The notes: a model not told the origin generated them from the sequence alone. Shown: positions 28,883 through 41,100, counted from the first letter of the stretch. The stretch: 64,000 bases of DNA from Candidatus Tokpelaia sp. JSC161 (GCA_003331105.1 QEND01000001.1:186001-250000), one strand, 5' to 3'. Numbers and translations are program-made.

Positions 28883-30028
28883 TTATATGCTGGCAAGTTC
28901 TTTAATAAGATAATTAAGCAGAATCCGACCTTTTATTGTTGTACGTAGCCGGTTGTTAGTTATTTCAATATAGCCTTCCTCTTCTAATTTGTTGACCTTT
29001 GTGTGGGAGGATAAGGATTTTTTTGTAAGGGTTTCATAAGCTATAAGGTTGAGTCCTTCCTGAAGTCTTAATCCCATAAGCAACATTTCGTCAGCTTCTT
29101 GTGATGGGAGAAGATATTCTTCTTGAACGAGAGCATTTCCATAATTTTCTACCGACTTCATCCAGAGTTCTGGACTTTTCTCAGTGATAGTTACGGTTTT
29201 TCTGTTATTTTCTGTAAAGCGGCTATGGGCTCCAGGACCAAAGCCAACATATGGTTGATATCGCCAATAAAGAAGATTATGTTTGGATTCGGCTCCAGGT
29301 ACAGCATGATTAGAGATTTCATAGGCAGGTAATCTATGTTTGTGTGTAAGTTCTTGTGTTAAAAGATAGAGGTTAGCCGCGGTTTCATGATCAGGTATTT
29401 TTAGTTTTCCTGCTGTATAGAGGTGATGAAAAGGAGTCTTTTCTTCAATGCTTAATTGATAGAGTGAAAGGTGATCGCCAGAGAGATGAAGAGCTTGTTC
29501 GAGCTCTTTATACCAAGACTTTTCATTTTGGCCAGGACGGGCATAAATGATATCGAAGGAGAAGGATGGGAATATGCTACGAGCTAGAGTTATAGCTTGA
29601 AGCGCTTGCTCTTTACTATGACGTCGTCCTAATCGTTTTAATTCTTGATTATCAAGTGCTTGGACTCCAATGGATAAACGGTTGACTCCGGCAGATCTAT
29701 ATCCATGAAAACGCGATTGATCTATGCTAGATGGGTTAGCTTCAAGTGTTATTTCAGTTTTTGATGAGATATTCCATAAGGTGGATACGGTATTGAGTAG
29801 CTCTTCCACAGTTTGTGGCATCATAAGTGATGGAGTTCCTCCGCCAATAAAAATACTACTGACATTGCGGTATTTGATCCGTGTTCGCATGGTTTTCATT
29901 TCGCGTTGGAAGGCAAAGAGAAAGCGTGCTTCATCTATATCTGAACGTACATGGCTATTAAAATCACAGTATGGACATTTAGTAAGACAAAAAGGCCAAT
30001 GAATATAAATTCCAAAAGGTTCTTTCAT
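28883..30028 (-). CDS. hemW: HemW-type radical SAM heme chaperone
   Basis: The 381-residue protein has the radical-SAM cluster motif C14-x3-C18-x2-C21 (CLTKCPYC), then IFIGGGTPSLM and the HemW/HemN-like SIGVQALDNQELKRLGRRHS. The short N-terminus, without the longer extension of HemN, fits HemW, a heme chaperone and not the coproporphyrinogen dehydrogenase itself. Its start overlaps the rdgB stop by four bases (ATGA), so the genes are coupled. The rph-rdgB-hemW order is standard in alphaproteobacteria. Confidence 0.9.
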   Translation of the reverse strand: MKEPFGIYIHWPFCLTKCPYCDFNSHVRSDIDEARFLFAFQREMKTMRTRIKYRNVSSIFIGGGTPSLMMPQTVEELLNTVSTLWNISSKTEITLEANPSSIDQSRFHGYRSAGVNRLSIGVQALDNQELKRLGRRHSKEQALQAITLARSIFPSFSFDIIYARPGQNEKSWYKELEQALHLSGDHLSLYQLSIEEKTPFHHLYTAGKLKIPDHETAANLYLLTQELTHKHRLPAYEISNHAVPGAESKHNLLYWRYQPYVGFGPGAHSRFTENNRKTVTITEKSPELWMKSVENYGNALVQEEYLLPSQEADEMLLMGLRLQEGLNLIAYETLTKKSLSSHTKVNKLEEEGYIEITNNRLRTTIKGRILLNYLIKELASI

Positions 30029-30645
30029 TTTTTTTCTAATACCGCCTCTGCAAATTTTTTAAATGCGAGAGTGCGATGAGAGATCAAGTTTTTTTCATGA
30101 TAAGTCATTTCTCCAAAAGTTTTTTGATATCCTTCTGGTTGGAATATAGGATCAAAAGCAAACCCTTTGCACCCCCGTGGTGGCCAGATAATCTTCCCTT
30201 TTATTTCACCCCTGAAATATTGTACACAGCCATTTGGTCGTATATGACAAATGACAGAGATAAAACGGCATGACCTTTGATCTATATTGATAGCGCCTAC
30301 TTTTTGTAAAGTATTTTCGATGGTTTGCATTGCTTTCCAAAATTTAGATTTCCCATTTTCTTGTTTCGCCCAGTCCGATGTATATATCCCAGGTGCTCCG
30401 TTAAGAGCATCAATTGTAAGTCCTGAATCATCGGCTATGATAGGAAGTTTGATTGCTTGGGTTGCAGTGAGAGCTTTTATGTAAGCATTTTCTTCGAATG
30501 AGACTCCCGTCTCTTTTGGAGTAGGTAATCCTAGTTGTTGAGCCGTTAATATTTCTATTTTGTAAAAAGTAAGTAGATCAGCTATTTCTTTCAGCTTTCC
30601 TTTATTATGGGTAGCAATCACAAGTTTTCTAATAGACATATCCAT
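30025..30645 (-). CDS. rdgB: dITP/XTP pyrophosphatase (non-canonical purine NTPase)
   Basis: RdgB hydrolyses dITP and XTP to monophosphates, keeping deaminated purines out of nucleic acids. The 206-residue protein shows the phosphate-binding ATHNKGKLKEI near the N-terminus, IADDSGL with the catalytic acid near residue 70, and GAPGIYTSDWA. The C-terminal SHRTLAFKKFAE is also typical. The start could be the ATG at 30645 or the one six bases later. It sits between rph and hemW in one operon. Confidence 0.93.
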   Translation of the reverse strand: MDMSIRKLVIATHNKGKLKEIADLLTFYKIEILTAQQLGLPTPKETGVSFEENAYIKALTATQAIKLPIIADDSGLTIDALNGAPGIYTSDWAKQENGKSKFWKAMQTIENTLQKVGAINIDQRSCRFISVICHIRPNGCVQYFRGEIKGKIIWPPRGCKGFAFDPIFQPEGYQKTFGEMTYHEKNLISHRTLAFKKFAEAVLEKK

Positions 30646-30646
30646 A

Positions 30647-31363
30647 TCAGAGGATCGCTAATTTTTGCATTGCAATGAGATGGGATATCCCACGTGATGC
30701 TAATGATATGAGAGAAGTGAGTTCTTCTTGAGAGAAAGGTTTTTTTTCGGCACTTCCTTGTATTTCAATGATACCTTCATCATCTGTCATTACAAAATTG
30801 GCATCGGTTTGCGCTGAGGAATCTTCTTCATAATCAAGGTCTAAGAGTGGGAGACCATTTACAATACCACAAGAAACAGCGGCTATATGATGTTTTAGGA
30901 CTTTCTTTCGTGTTAAAAGTTTTTTTGTTTGCATGTATGATAGGCAATCATATAATGCGACCCATGCTCCTGTGATGGATGCTGTTCTTGTTCCACCATC
31001 AGCCTGCAGGACATCGCAGTCAAGTATAATCTTTCTTTCCCCGAGTTCTTGGAGATTAACGACTGAGCGTAGTGAACGAGCGATCAAACGTTGTATTTCA
31101 AGTGTTCTTCCGTTTTGTTTTCCGGTTGATGCTTCTCTTCTTGTACGCTCTTTTGTGGAGCGCGGTAACATGCTGTACTCAGCTGTAATCCATCCTTTGC
31201 CGCTATGACGTATCCATACTGGGACTCTATCTTCTATGCTTGCTGTGCATAGAATATGTGTATCCCCAAATTTGATCAAACATGATCCTTCTGCATGTTT
31301 TATAATATTACGTTCGAATGAAACTCTCCGCATTTCATTAGCAGCACGTTGAGATACCCGCAT
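30647..31363 (-). CDS. rph: Ribonuclease PH
   Basis: RNase PH trims tRNA 3' ends by phosphorolysis. The 238-residue protein begins [19 protein letters not shown]. It contains [20 protein letters not shown] and [22 protein letters not shown], the family's catalytic and phosphate-binding regions. It heads the leftward rph-rdgB-hemW operon and diverges from hrcA, a configuration typical of the order. The upstream region holds an inverted repeat described separately. Complete. Confidence 0.95.
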   Translation of the reverse strand: MRVSQRAANEMRRVSFERNIIKHAEGSCLIKFGDTHILCTASIEDRVPVWIRHSGKGWITAEYSMLPRSTKERTRREASTGKQNGRTLEIQRLIARSLRSVVNLQELGERKIILDCDVLQADGGTRTASITGAWVALYDCLSYMQTKKLLTRKKVLKHHIAAVSCGIVNGLPLLDLDYEEDSSAQTDANFVMTDDEGIIEIQGSAEKKPFSQEELTSLISLASRGISHLIAMQKLAIL

Positions 31364-31437
31364 GAACTAACCCTTTCACTTTAATCTAGGCATGATTTAG
31401 ATTCTATCCTACTTTTCCAAAGTCTTAAAAAAATATA

Positions 31438-31468
31438 AACTGTTAATTTCTGGAATTCTAGAACAGTT
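31438..31468. promoter_or_regulatory. Composite palindrome in the rph-hrcA divergent promoter region
   Basis: An outer inverted repeat (AACTGTT at 31438-31444 and AACAGTT at 31462-31468) flanks a near-perfect inner palindrome, TTCTGGAATTCTAGAA (31448-31463), which differs from symmetry at one pair. It lies between divergent genes and could bind a dimeric regulator. It does not match the CIRCE operator that HrcA binds. The role is inferred from symmetry and location only. Confidence 0.45.
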
Positions 31469-31526
31469 ACAAAGCGATTTAACTGATTTTTTTTTAATCC
31501 AGTATACATCATATCAGGTCATTAGA

Positions 31527-32603
31527 ATGAAGTCTTCTATTTCAGCTCATACTCTAGCATTAATGAATGAACGCTCACGTGAAATATTTAAGCATATTGT
31601 TGAGAGTTATTTACATGATGGGGAACCTGTTGGATCTCGTTCTCTTTCTTATAATTTATCAGAATCTCTTTCTCCTGCAACGATTCGCAATGTAATGAGT
31701 GATCTTGAAAAGTTAGGACTGCTTTATGCTCCGCATGTTTCTGCAGGACGGATGCCGACAGAATCAGGGTTACGCTTTTTCATTGATGTTTTCATGGAGA
31801 TTGGGGATTTACCACAGGAAGAGCGTAAATCCATTGAAATGCAGCTGAGTAGGATTGGTAGAACGGTTGAACAGTTTTTAACGGAAGCAAGTCAGGTTTT
31901 GTCTTATCTTTCTCATGGAGCTGGATTAGTCTTAGCTGCTAAAAGTCACGATTTTCTGAAACATATAGAGTTTGTTCATCTTGATTGCCGTACTGCCCTT
32001 TTCGTTCTTGTCACTCAAAATAACTATGTTGAAAACCGTATTATTGAATTACCGCGAGGAGTGACTCAGAGACAACTGGTTGAAGTTTCCAATTATCTGA
32101 ATAAGTATATTCAGGGGTATAGTTTGTCGGATGCACGTCAGGAACTTTCTAGGATCCGGGATTATATTCGTGCTGAACTTGATGATCTTTCTCAACAGCT
32201 TGTCGAGGCTGGGTTAGCAGCCTTGAGCAAGAGTCATGATGAGTCAACTCGTATTATTGTGCATGGACGTGCTAATCTTTTAGAGTATATTCATGCAGAT
32301 GAAGATCTCAAACGTTTGCAGAGATTATTTGAGGATCTTGAAACAAGGGATAGTATTCTTCAGTTGCTTGATTTAACAGAGACAGGAGAAGGTGTCCGAA
32401 TTTTTATTGGTTCTGAAAATAAACTTTTTTCTCTTTCTGGTTCATCCTTAGTCGTAGCACCTTATTATAATGCTGAACAGAAAGTGATTGGAGCACTTGG
32501 TGTCATTGGTCCGACACGGCTTGATTATGCCCGGATTGTGCCAATGGTGGATTACACTGCGCAACTGATCTCACAACTTTTACAGGAAGAGATAGCTCTC
32601 TAG
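31527..32603 (+). CDS. hrcA: Heat-inducible transcription repressor HrcA
   Basis: HrcA represses chaperonin genes by binding CIRCE and is itself kept active by GroEL. The 358-residue protein has an N-terminal winged-helix domain (NERSREIFKHIVESYLHDGEPVGSRSL, and SPATIRNVMSDLEKLGLL as recognition region). HVSAGRMPTESGLRFFID follows, then a dimerisation/GAF-like domain and C-terminal VVAPYYN and GALGVIGPTRLDYARIVP. grpE, which normally follows in rhizobia, is replaced by pdxH. No CIRCE-like inverted repeat was found in the window, so its targets lie elsewhere. Confidence 0.95.
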   Translation: MKSSISAHTLALMNERSREIFKHIVESYLHDGEPVGSRSLSYNLSESLSPATIRNVMSDLEKLGLLYAPHVSAGRMPTESGLRFFIDVFMEIGDLPQEERKSIEMQLSRIGRTVEQFLTEASQVLSYLSHGAGLVLAAKSHDFLKHIEFVHLDCRTALFVLVTQNNYVENRIIELPRGVTQRQLVEVSNYLNKYIQGYSLSDARQELSRIRDYIRAELDDLSQQLVEAGLAALSKSHDESTRIIVHGRANLLEYIHADEDLKRLQRLFEDLETRDSILQLLDLTETGEGVRIFIGSENKLFSLSGSSLVVAPYYNAEQKVIGALGVIGPTRLDYARIVPMVDYTAQLISQLLQEEIAL

Positions 32604-32689
32604 CTGCTGTTGTGTGAGTTTTTCAATGATCTTTTTACTTTGAATTTATTTCAATGTATTGTATGCAAAAGTTGATTGAGAGAAGAGCT

Positions 32690-33313
32690 ATGGTAGATAT
32701 TTCAAGGGACGATGATTTTAGCTCATCAAAAGAGCCTTTTAAGCTTTTTGATTTTTGGTTTAAATATGCTGTTATTCATGAAATGAATTATCCTGAGGCT
32801 ATGTCCCTAGCAACAGTTGATGAGCAAGGTATGCCTAATGTACGTATGGTTCTTTTAAAAGAAAGAGATGAACATGGATTTGTTTTCTATACGAATTATA
32901 AGAGTCGTAAAGGCCAAGAGATTCTTTCTTCTATGAAAGCTGCTATTTGCTTTCATTGGAAATCTTTACATCGGCAAATTTTAGTTCGAGGATTAGTAGA
33001 AAAGATTTCTGATAGGAAAGCAGATGTTTATTATGCCTCTCGTCATCGAAAAAGCCAGATTGGTGCTTGGGCTTCTCAACAATCGCGTAGATTAGAGAAT
33101 GATGATGATTTAGAGAAAGCGATTGCTGAATATACAAGACGTTATGCTGCTGTTGGTTTGATTCCACGTCCGCCCTACTGGTCTGGGTTTCGAATTCGAC
33201 CTCTTTCTATAGAATTTTGGTATGAGCAACCATTTCGGTTACATAAAAGAAGGCTTTTTAGTCGTAGCGATGTTTCTGAGAAGAATTGGAACGTGATACA
33301 CATGTATCCATGA
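32690..33313 (+). CDS. pdxH: Pyridoxamine 5'-phosphate oxidase
   Basis: PdxH oxidises pyridoxine or pyridoxamine phosphate to PLP with FMN. The roughly 207-residue protein includes [35 protein letters not shown] and [14 protein letters not shown] for FMN and substrate binding. The C-terminal [16 protein letters not shown] and RLHKRRLF are family marks. The ATG at 32690 follows an AGAGAAGAG ribosome binding site; an in-frame ATG at 32654 would add 12 atypical residues. PdxA at 11-12 kb serves the same pathway. Confidence 0.93.
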   Translation: MVDISRDDDFSSSKEPFKLFDFWFKYAVIHEMNYPEAMSLATVDEQGMPNVRMVLLKERDEHGFVFYTNYKSRKGQEILSSMKAAICFHWKSLHRQILVRGLVEKISDRKADVYYASRHRKSQIGAWASQQSRRLENDDDLEKAIAEYTRRYAAVGLIPRPPYWSGFRIRPLSIEFWYEQPFRLHKRRLFSRSDVSEKNWNVIHMYP

Positions 33314-33339
33314 TTGTTAGGTGAATATCTCTTGAAGTT

Positions 33340-34647
33340 TTATTGATTTTGAAAGAAATGCATGTAACGTTTGATTTCTTTTGGATCGCCAGTTGCTTTT
33401 TCTGGATTATCTGAAAGTTTAACTGCTGGTCGCTGATTGACCTCTGTAGGTTTACAGACAAGTGAAAGAGCTTCAATTTTTGATGTGTTTTGGGGAGAAC
33501 AATTTTTGAAGTCATTTGTTAAGTTCGTCCCCCAACCAAAATTCATACAAATACGCTTTTTAAAATGTTGATATGTTGTTTCAATTGAATCAATATCCAG
33601 CGCGTCAGAAAAAATAATCAGTTTTTCGCTGGGATCTTGACCTTTGTTTTTCAACCAGCTTATGATGCGTTCTCCTTCTTCTATAGGAATACCACTATCT
33701 TGGCGAAATCCTGTCCACTCAGCTATCCAGTCTGGAGCATTTTTCAGGAAAGAAACAGTTCCAAAGACATCTGGTAAGATAATACGAAAATCCTTGCCAT
33801 CATAATAATGGCTCCAGTTTTTCATGACCTTGTATGGTGTATTTAACAGTTCTTCGTTTGTCGTTGCTAGTGTAGCGATAACCATAGATAATTCATGGGC
33901 ATTTGTTCCAAGAGCTGGAAGATTGGTCTTCATAGCAAGAAGTAGATTGCTTGTACCACTAAACGAATGTTTTAGTCCTTTTTTGAGGGCTTCAATACAC
34001 CACCGCTGCCATAAAAAAGAATGCCGTCTCCGTGTTCCAAAATCACTGATTTTAATATCAGGAAGTTTTTTGATACGTTCTACTTTATTCCACAGCTTTG
34101 TTTTTGCGCGTGCATAAAGGAGATCGAGAGAGAAACGACTTAATTTTTTTATAGCCGAACGCGAGCGGAGTTCATTGATAATAGCAAGAGCGGGAATCTC
34201 CCACATTGTGGTATAGGTCCATAATCCATAGAAACGCAGCCTATAGTCTCCGTTATGGAGTTCTAATTCATATTCTGGTAATTGAAAATCTTGAAGCCAA
34301 TTGAGGAACTTTTGTGAAAAAATATTTTGATGACCATAAAATGTATGGCTGCCAAGCCAGGCTATTTCTTGTTTTGTAAAACGAAGAGAACGTGCTTGAT
34401 CGAGTTGAACTCGTAATTCCTTTTCTTCAATGTCATCAGAAAGACGTACAGTTTTTGTACGGTTAATAAGAGAAAAGGTCACGTGAATCTGAGGGTAAAG
34501 GCCCCAAATCATTTGTAACATGAGAATTTTATAAAAATCTGTGTCTAAAAGAGATTCGATAATAGGATCGTGGTGAAAGCAAAAATGTTCAGACATGAGA
34601 CATAGTCTACTTTTGTTGCGTGTTTTTTTCAATGGGATCTTCTTCAT
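33340..34647 (-). CDS. pncB: Nicotinate phosphoribosyltransferase
   Basis: PncB makes nicotinate mononucleotide from nicotinic acid and PRPP, the NAD salvage entry. The 435-residue protein has [16 protein letters not shown] at the N-terminus and the phospho-accepting histidine in [11 protein letters not shown] (His209). [28 protein letters not shown] and the C-terminal [12 protein letters not shown] also match. A later ATG (M18) would still keep all motifs. The gene converges with pdxH and lies just downstream of the decayed ndvB. Confidence 0.93.
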   Translation of the reverse strand: MKKIPLKKTRNKSRLCLMSEHFCFHHDPIIESLLDTDFYKILMLQMIWGLYPQIHVTFSLINRTKTVRLSDDIEEKELRVQLDQARSLRFTKQEIAWLGSHTFYGHQNIFSQKFLNWLQDFQLPEYELELHNGDYRLRFYGLWTYTTMWEIPALAIINELRSRSAIKKLSRFSLDLLYARAKTKLWNKVERIKKLPDIKISDFGTRRRHSFLWQRWCIEALKKGLKHSFSGTSNLLLAMKTNLPALGTNAHELSMVIATLATTNEELLNTPYKVMKNWSHYYDGKDFRIILPDVFGTVSFLKNAPDWIAEWTGFRQDSGIPIEEGERIISWLKNKGQDPSEKLIIFSDALDIDSIETTYQHFKKRICMNFGWGTNLTNDFKNCSPQNTSKIEALSLVCKPTEVNQRPAVKLSDNPEKATGDPKEIKRYMHFFQNQ

Positions 34648-34663
34648 TGATTTTTGGAGTTAG

Positions 34664-37600
34664 TTAATGGAAGAATGATACGAATCTCGTGTTTTTTTCT
34701 TTTTTAAGGTGTATGCCTTTTTCTGGATTATTAATTTTTTGGGAATGAAGATAAACAGCTGGTTCTCTTGATCTCCGTTGAACTGTAATAGTATAGAATG
34801 CTTGTTCAAAGGTCAATATCACTGTATATCCTGGCCATTCACTTGGTAAAGCTGGGTTTATAAACAATGTCCTTGTCGTAGACTAAGATGTCTGAGCCCT
34901 ATCATACCAGCCAGATGAGCCTGTATACCATGTCCAGCCTCCTTGTCCGGAATATGGTTGAACTGAGTAAATATCAGCAGCTATGACATAAGGTTCGACC
35001 CGTAGACTTCTGGAGTCATTCCATGATGGATGGGGTTTGTCATTGAAAAAAGCTCATAGGCTTTATCTGCTTCTCCTAATTTAGCTAATGCCATAATACT
35101 CCACAAGACCGCATGGGTGTATTGTCCCCCGTTTTCACGGACACCGGGTGGGTAGCCTTTGATGTATCCAGGTTCATATACAGTGTTTTGGTGGCCAGAA
35201 AATGCGTAATAATGTTTCTTCTTTATCAAAGAGATATTGTAGCATGCTTTGTATTGCTTGTTTTTGTCGCTTGAATGGAGATAGTTGCTGAAAGCACACT
35301 ACATGATTGAGCAATGCTATCGATTTGACATTCACTATTGTTGGCATAACCAAGTGGATCTCCATTCTCATAATAGCCACGGCGATACCATGCCCCATCC
35401 TTTTTTCTCCAATGCCTTTGTTAATTGTTTGAGATGGTGTTTCCATAGGAGAGCATTTTTTATATCCTTACGTTTTTCAGAAATTGGTATAAAATATTTT
35501 AAAACGGATCCTAAGAACCAGCAAAGCCATACGCTTGATCCTTGCCCTTTAATCCCGACAAGATGGAACCTGTCATTCCAATCCCCAGCAAGTATGAGCG
35601 GTAACCCATTTTTGCCTGTACGCTTTCGAGATTCAGTGCGAGGACGCACTCTTCATAGAATGCGGATTTTGTTTTAGAAAGAACAGGTGTCAAATAGGAT
35701 TCAGGTTGCCCGTCTTGTAAAGCTTCTCCTAAAGGGAATTTCTTCATCAAGTAAGCTATGATCATGTGTCGTTTGAAGATAAAGGGCTGTTCCGTAGACA
35801 AGCCGATATCGTTCTTACACCTGCGCCTGTATTCGGGTTGCCTTGGATAAACTGACAGCGGATTGAATGAATTGTTTTCTAGCAAGATTAGGATAAATTA
35901 ATAAAAAAGAAAGGGTATCCTGTAACTGATCGCGAAACCCGTATGCTCCGCTTGCTTTATAAAAAGCAGCACGTGCTAAAATCCGAGAACTATAGGAAGG
36001 TAGCCATTGGTTTACTAATAGGTCGAATGAAGGATCATGGGGTTTTCCCTGGAATCGACTAGAGAAATTTGTCCAGCATTGTTTCTGGACCTCGAAGACT
36101 CTATTGAAGTTAGTTCCTTGGATGTGTTTCAAGAGATGTTTAAAGATTTTTTCATTCTGAGCATATCCAAGAGAAAATGTAATTTCTTGTTTGCTCCTCC
36201 GGCTCAATGAATATCATAGGCAAGAGCAGAGCAGGGATCTTTGTCTTTTTCTATTGTATTTGATAAGCTTCTGCATTGGCGTCCTGTGATCGGGGAACGG
36301 TCAGATGTAGCGCTTGAAGGAGAGCAGGATGCTGAAATGAAGGAATGAGATGGGTTTTTAACGAAAAAGACACTTGTGTCTTTTTCATAACAAGGAAGAA
36401 TAAAAGGAGCGCTTTTACTCATGGAAGTACCAAGAGCCCATTAAACATAATGATAAATTCGGATAGAGCGATGTGTCCTAGCTGTATTATGGATAGATAA
36501 ATGTGATAGGCGTAAAGGTTAGATCGAGTCGATGGTATGGGTTCATTTGAGATTCATATGATGATGTCTTGATTGAAAAGAAGAGAAGCCCATTCCGAAT
36601 AGACCTATCACGTTATACTGCTGCGACAGGTGAAAAGCATTCCTTGCTTTGCATATCTACAAGGTAGAAGGCGTCCCAAGGACGGTTACAGGATCGTTGC
36701 TCCATGGAGTGAACTGATAATCTGGACTATTCTCGGCCCAAGTGAATAACATGTATGCCAAACTTGCCGTTGCTGATGATATTAATCCAGGGGTGCATAC
36801 TTATTCTGCGAGAAGGATAATATAGTTATCCATTTTTTTCAAAGCCACCATATCCATTCCAATATAATAAATCTTTTTTTTTCTGATCATGGATAAACTT
36901 TTGTCTCAATGTGTTGTATTCCCGAAATTTTTTATGAGATAATTTAATGGGTGTATCTTGGGATTTATCTCTGTATACTGATTTATTGTGAGTTGTTCAG
37001 AGAGAGAGCCATTAATTGCATGAAGTCCGAACCGAGCAGAAGATAGTAAGGTATGAAAACTTTTTGTACTGATCATATCTAATTTAAGAGTGAAGATCTG
37101 TCTTTTCCCATTGGAGTCTATCGAATAATTACGATAGGTTTCACATAGCGAATTAATAGCGTTTTGGGTTTCTTGCGCGTAAGAAAATGCTTGTTCGTTC
37201 AGAATGACAAGATCGCTAATAATGCCGAATTTCCTACAATACTGATGAGCGCGTAATAGTTCTTGAAGGACTTGTTTATTTTTTTGACTATCAATACGTA
37301 GGACCAATATAGGATAATCACCTGAAATAGAAAGAGGCCATAGGTCTTGTTTGCCAAGTTGATCCGTGATGCTATCTCAAGATAGCCAAGCTCTTTCAGG
37401 ATCAATTAGAGAGTTTGCAGATTGTTGCTAATCTATTACTTCTTGTGGGTGTAAATTCATTTTATGATTTCTCATGTGAGTCTCTGTCCAGGCTTGAGAA
37501 GATATGAGGCACTTGATAGTGACTGATATTCGTTGTCAGTCTTTTTTGAGAGGAAGCAGCGATTGTCCAGAAAACAATCTTGATCTTTTTTTCAGAAGGT

Positions 37601-38156
37601 ATACGGATAGAGCAGCGAAGTGCGATAATAGGATCCATGACACAGCCTGCATTGCCAATAAACTTTGTGTCTTTGTCGAAAGCGGCAGGTTGCTTGATTG
37701 AACGTCCAGGGCCTATAAAAACTCTACGGTCTGTTTCAGCTTGAATATTCTCTATTTGAATAAATAAACGAGAAAAAAGCGGATGGGAAGAAGAGGCTTC
37801 TTGTGTATCTAATGCTAGTTCGCCATAGGAAGTGACTTCAATGTTCGCTCTTTTTCTGTAATATGTGTTATTTCGATGGATCTTCCTTCACCATGAAGTG
37901 TTACAATGCATTCAACTTTTTATTGGATTCCGTTGACGATTTTTAAACAATTAGCTTTTTCAGGTGTAAAGATTGTTTTGCTTTTTTCTTTCATCAATCA
38001 TACAGGTTGGCTCTCCGGTAGTAGACTGCTTTGTCTGGACATCACGTAGAAATTATTCACTGATGATCTTCACTGCTATAAGAGTGAACCCGTGTAATAG
38101 AATAACCATTCCAACGGCTATCACCTGAACGTTAACATAGTAATCTTCGCTTGAAG
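34664..38156 (-). pseudogene. ndvB: Decayed C-terminal (GH94) half of ndvB
   Basis: This stretch continues the ndvB reading direction but is broken by many stops and frame changes. Recognisable GH94-type pieces appear in order in different frames: SGDSRWNGYSITRV then FLRDVQ (about 38130-38000), VLRIDSQKNKQVLQELLRAH (near 37300), ARAAFYKASGAYGFRDQLQDTL (near 35960), GLPLILAGDWND (near 35600), PGYIKGYPPGVRENGGQYTH (near 35160) and a C-terminal PALPSEWPGYTV (near 34860). GH94 is the phosphorylase domain that trims chain length in intact cyclic beta-1,2-glucan synthases. No single frame could make a working domain. The total span fits the missing 1,200-1,300 residues, so large deletions are not required. 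Confidence 0.85.
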
Positions 38157-41100
38157 TTAGGAAGATTGAGCGTGGTTTGTTAAATGGCATTTCGATAATG
38201 TTTGTGTATGTTTGTTCGGTCTTTTGAATATGTGGGCAGACTGGACTGTCCTGAGACTTTTAGCATTGATCCCTGGTATTTTATATGTAGCTTTTTCCTG
38301 TAAAAGTAGCTCCATGACTCTTATTTGGGGATTTTTATGAAAATTTTTGCGGAGAAGCCCATCAAAGATCACATTATGGACAGCAAGAATAGACATTCCA
38401 TGGTGATGAGCATAATAGTTTCGGACAATGATATAGCTTTGGTTTTGAGGTATGCGGGATGGAGTGAAATCTATAGCGTCATAGTAGCCATAATAACCAA
38501 GTGCGCCCAATTTGCGTAAAAATTTCAAATTAGTGACTGCTTTAGATGGGATATATTGTGCTGCGAGTATTGTTGCATAAGGTGCTATTACTGTATTACG
38601 TGAAAGGCCGCGTTTGAGTCCTAAGCTTGCGACTCCAAAGCTGGAGTATTGATAATTCATCATTGAATCGCGGCTATTGAAAGCGGATTCGGAAGTTCCC
38701 CATGGGATAGAGCGTTTTTTAGCATAGGAAATTTGTTGATCTATAATCAGTCTATTAGTTGCGTATAGTAAGGAACCATTGGGTTCATCCATAATTAGTG
38801 GTGGCATAAGATATTCAAACATGGACCCGGACCATGATACGAGTGCGGATTTCCAGCCAAAAGGTACGAGTATGCGTCCAAGCTGGAACCAGTGTTCTAT
38901 TTGAATATCTCTCTTGGCAATGGCAAAAAAAATGGCTAAGCGCGCTTCTGATGCGAGCAGATCATAGCAGTTGAGATCTAACTCATTTGTCTCAATACGG
39001 TAGCCAATGGATAGAAGACGCCGTTCCTTGCACTCGAGAAAATCGAAGATCATATTAAATGCATATTTGTAGGCCTCATCGCTAAGTTTTAGTAAATGCT
39101 TTTTAAGCGTATTGATATTATTTACGCTTTGCGCGTCTTGAACATGGATATTGCAGGTTAGAACAAGAGAGTTTGCCCAATAAGAAGAAATCGAGCTTTC
39201 TTGAGTCTTCAGTTGTTTCTTGATTTTGTTGGTGAGTTGTCTCATATCCTTAGCTAAGGCGATTAAGTCTTTGATTGGTATATTGTTTTTTTTATTTATT
39301 AGACTAGAAACATCTTCCTGAAACTTTTTAAGTTTCTTTTTGAGATCTTGATATAAAGTGCAATGTTTAGTTTGATTTTCTATATTTTCTAGGGTTTCTT
39401 CAAAAATTCCACTCACATCAAGCATTCCTTTAGGATTTCCCTGTAATTGAAGGTTTGGGCTGTTGCTCCATTCTTTTAATGAAGAAGATAGGGCAACTAA
39501 ATGTCCTGCGAGATTCCCTGAATCAACCGTGGAGACATATAGAGGTTTGAGAGGATAGAGTGTATCCGTTTCATACCAATTATAAAGATGACCGCAATGT
39601 TTTTCTAATAAACTAAGAGTATAAAATGTTTTTGTGAGGCGCTGAATGACGTCCTTCATAGCTATCCAGCCAAAATCACGTGCTGAAAGAATAGAGAGAA
39701 GATAAACACCAATATTCGTAGGAGAAGTCCGTCGAGCGAGAATAGGGGTTGGTTCTTCTTGAAAGTTATCAGGAGGTAAATGATGATCTTTTTCTGTGAC
39801 GAAAGTTTCATAAAAGATCCATGTCCGTCTTGCTATTTTACGTAAATATGCAGCATCATGTTCGCTGATTTTAAATGTGTTTTTTTTAATTTTGAATCGG
39901 CTTATAACCCATGCAGTAATGGGTGCACTAGACCATAAAATGCTGAAAGGAATGGAAAAAAATTTTGAACTACTTTTTAACCAGAAAGGTAAAGCGAATA
40001 CAGTTATAGCAATGATAAGGGAAGGATACATTCTGCGGATGTAGGAAAATAGTGTGTTTGGAGAATCTTGAGTTTCTGTTGAAGTACGCCATTCTAATAG
40101 GTGGGAATGTGAAATTCCTATACGGTATAGAGTTCGTATAATCGCATCGGTCATGTCGCTTGTTACATTGGCAATAAACACTAATTTAAGAGAAATGTCG
40201 ATAAGGATATCAGCGAGACTTTTTAAAAAGAATCGACAATGACTACGAATTAAAAAATCACGGTTTATAGAAAGAAGATCTCGTAAAATCTTTAGAAGAG
40301 GTGCAATACATATTTCGCTTAAGAGGAATATTTGCCATAACTGATCTATTTCTTTTGGGAGAAGACACCAGCCGCTCAATGAAGCAATGATCCAGAAAAT
40401 AGGGGTTAAGGTTCTTCGTAAATTGTCTTGTAATTTCCAACGTGTAATTAGGTTCATTGGAGGTTTTTTAAAGAGATAGGGTAAAAGCTGCCAGTCACCT
40501 CGTGCCCAACGATGTCGGCGAGCTATGTCGACATGATAAGTTGTAGGATAATCTTCAATCACTTCAATATCGCTTACTAGAGCTGTTCGAGCATAGCCTC
40601 CTTCAAGCATATCATGACTGAGAACGGTATTTTCATGAATACATCCTTTTAAAGCTTTTTCGAAAGCATCTATTTCGTAAAGTCCTTTCCCAATAAAGGT
40701 CCCTTCACCTAGTAAATCTTGGTATGGATCTGATGTGGTCAGGGTATATGGATCTATTCCTGAATCTCCAGAGAAGATTCTTTGAAAAAGAGATGTCTTG
40801 TCTCTGAAAGTCAGTGATGAGATTAGTCTTGGTTGTAAGATCGTATAACCGTTGATGACACGGCCACTTTTACAACAAAACTCTGCTTTATTAAGAGGAT
40901 GATTGAGTTTTCCAACTAATTTATTAATGGACCCAGGGGTTAAACGTGTATCACAATCCAGTGTCATAATAAAATGGATCTTGGATGGGAGGGAATGATC
41001 AGATTCCAAAAAGCTTGTGTCTTTTTTTCCTCGTAATAGTTGGTTTAACTCATGTAGTTTTCCCCGTTTACGTTCCCATCCCATCCAACATCTTTCACTC

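Noticed and set aside
31364..31526. CIRCE operator upstream of hrcA
   Set aside because: No TTAGCACTC-N9-GAGTGCTAA-like sequence is present; only the unrelated composite palindrome.
37504..37701. 65-codon rightward frame in the ndvB remnant
   Set aside because: Lies antisense in a decayed gene and shows no motif.
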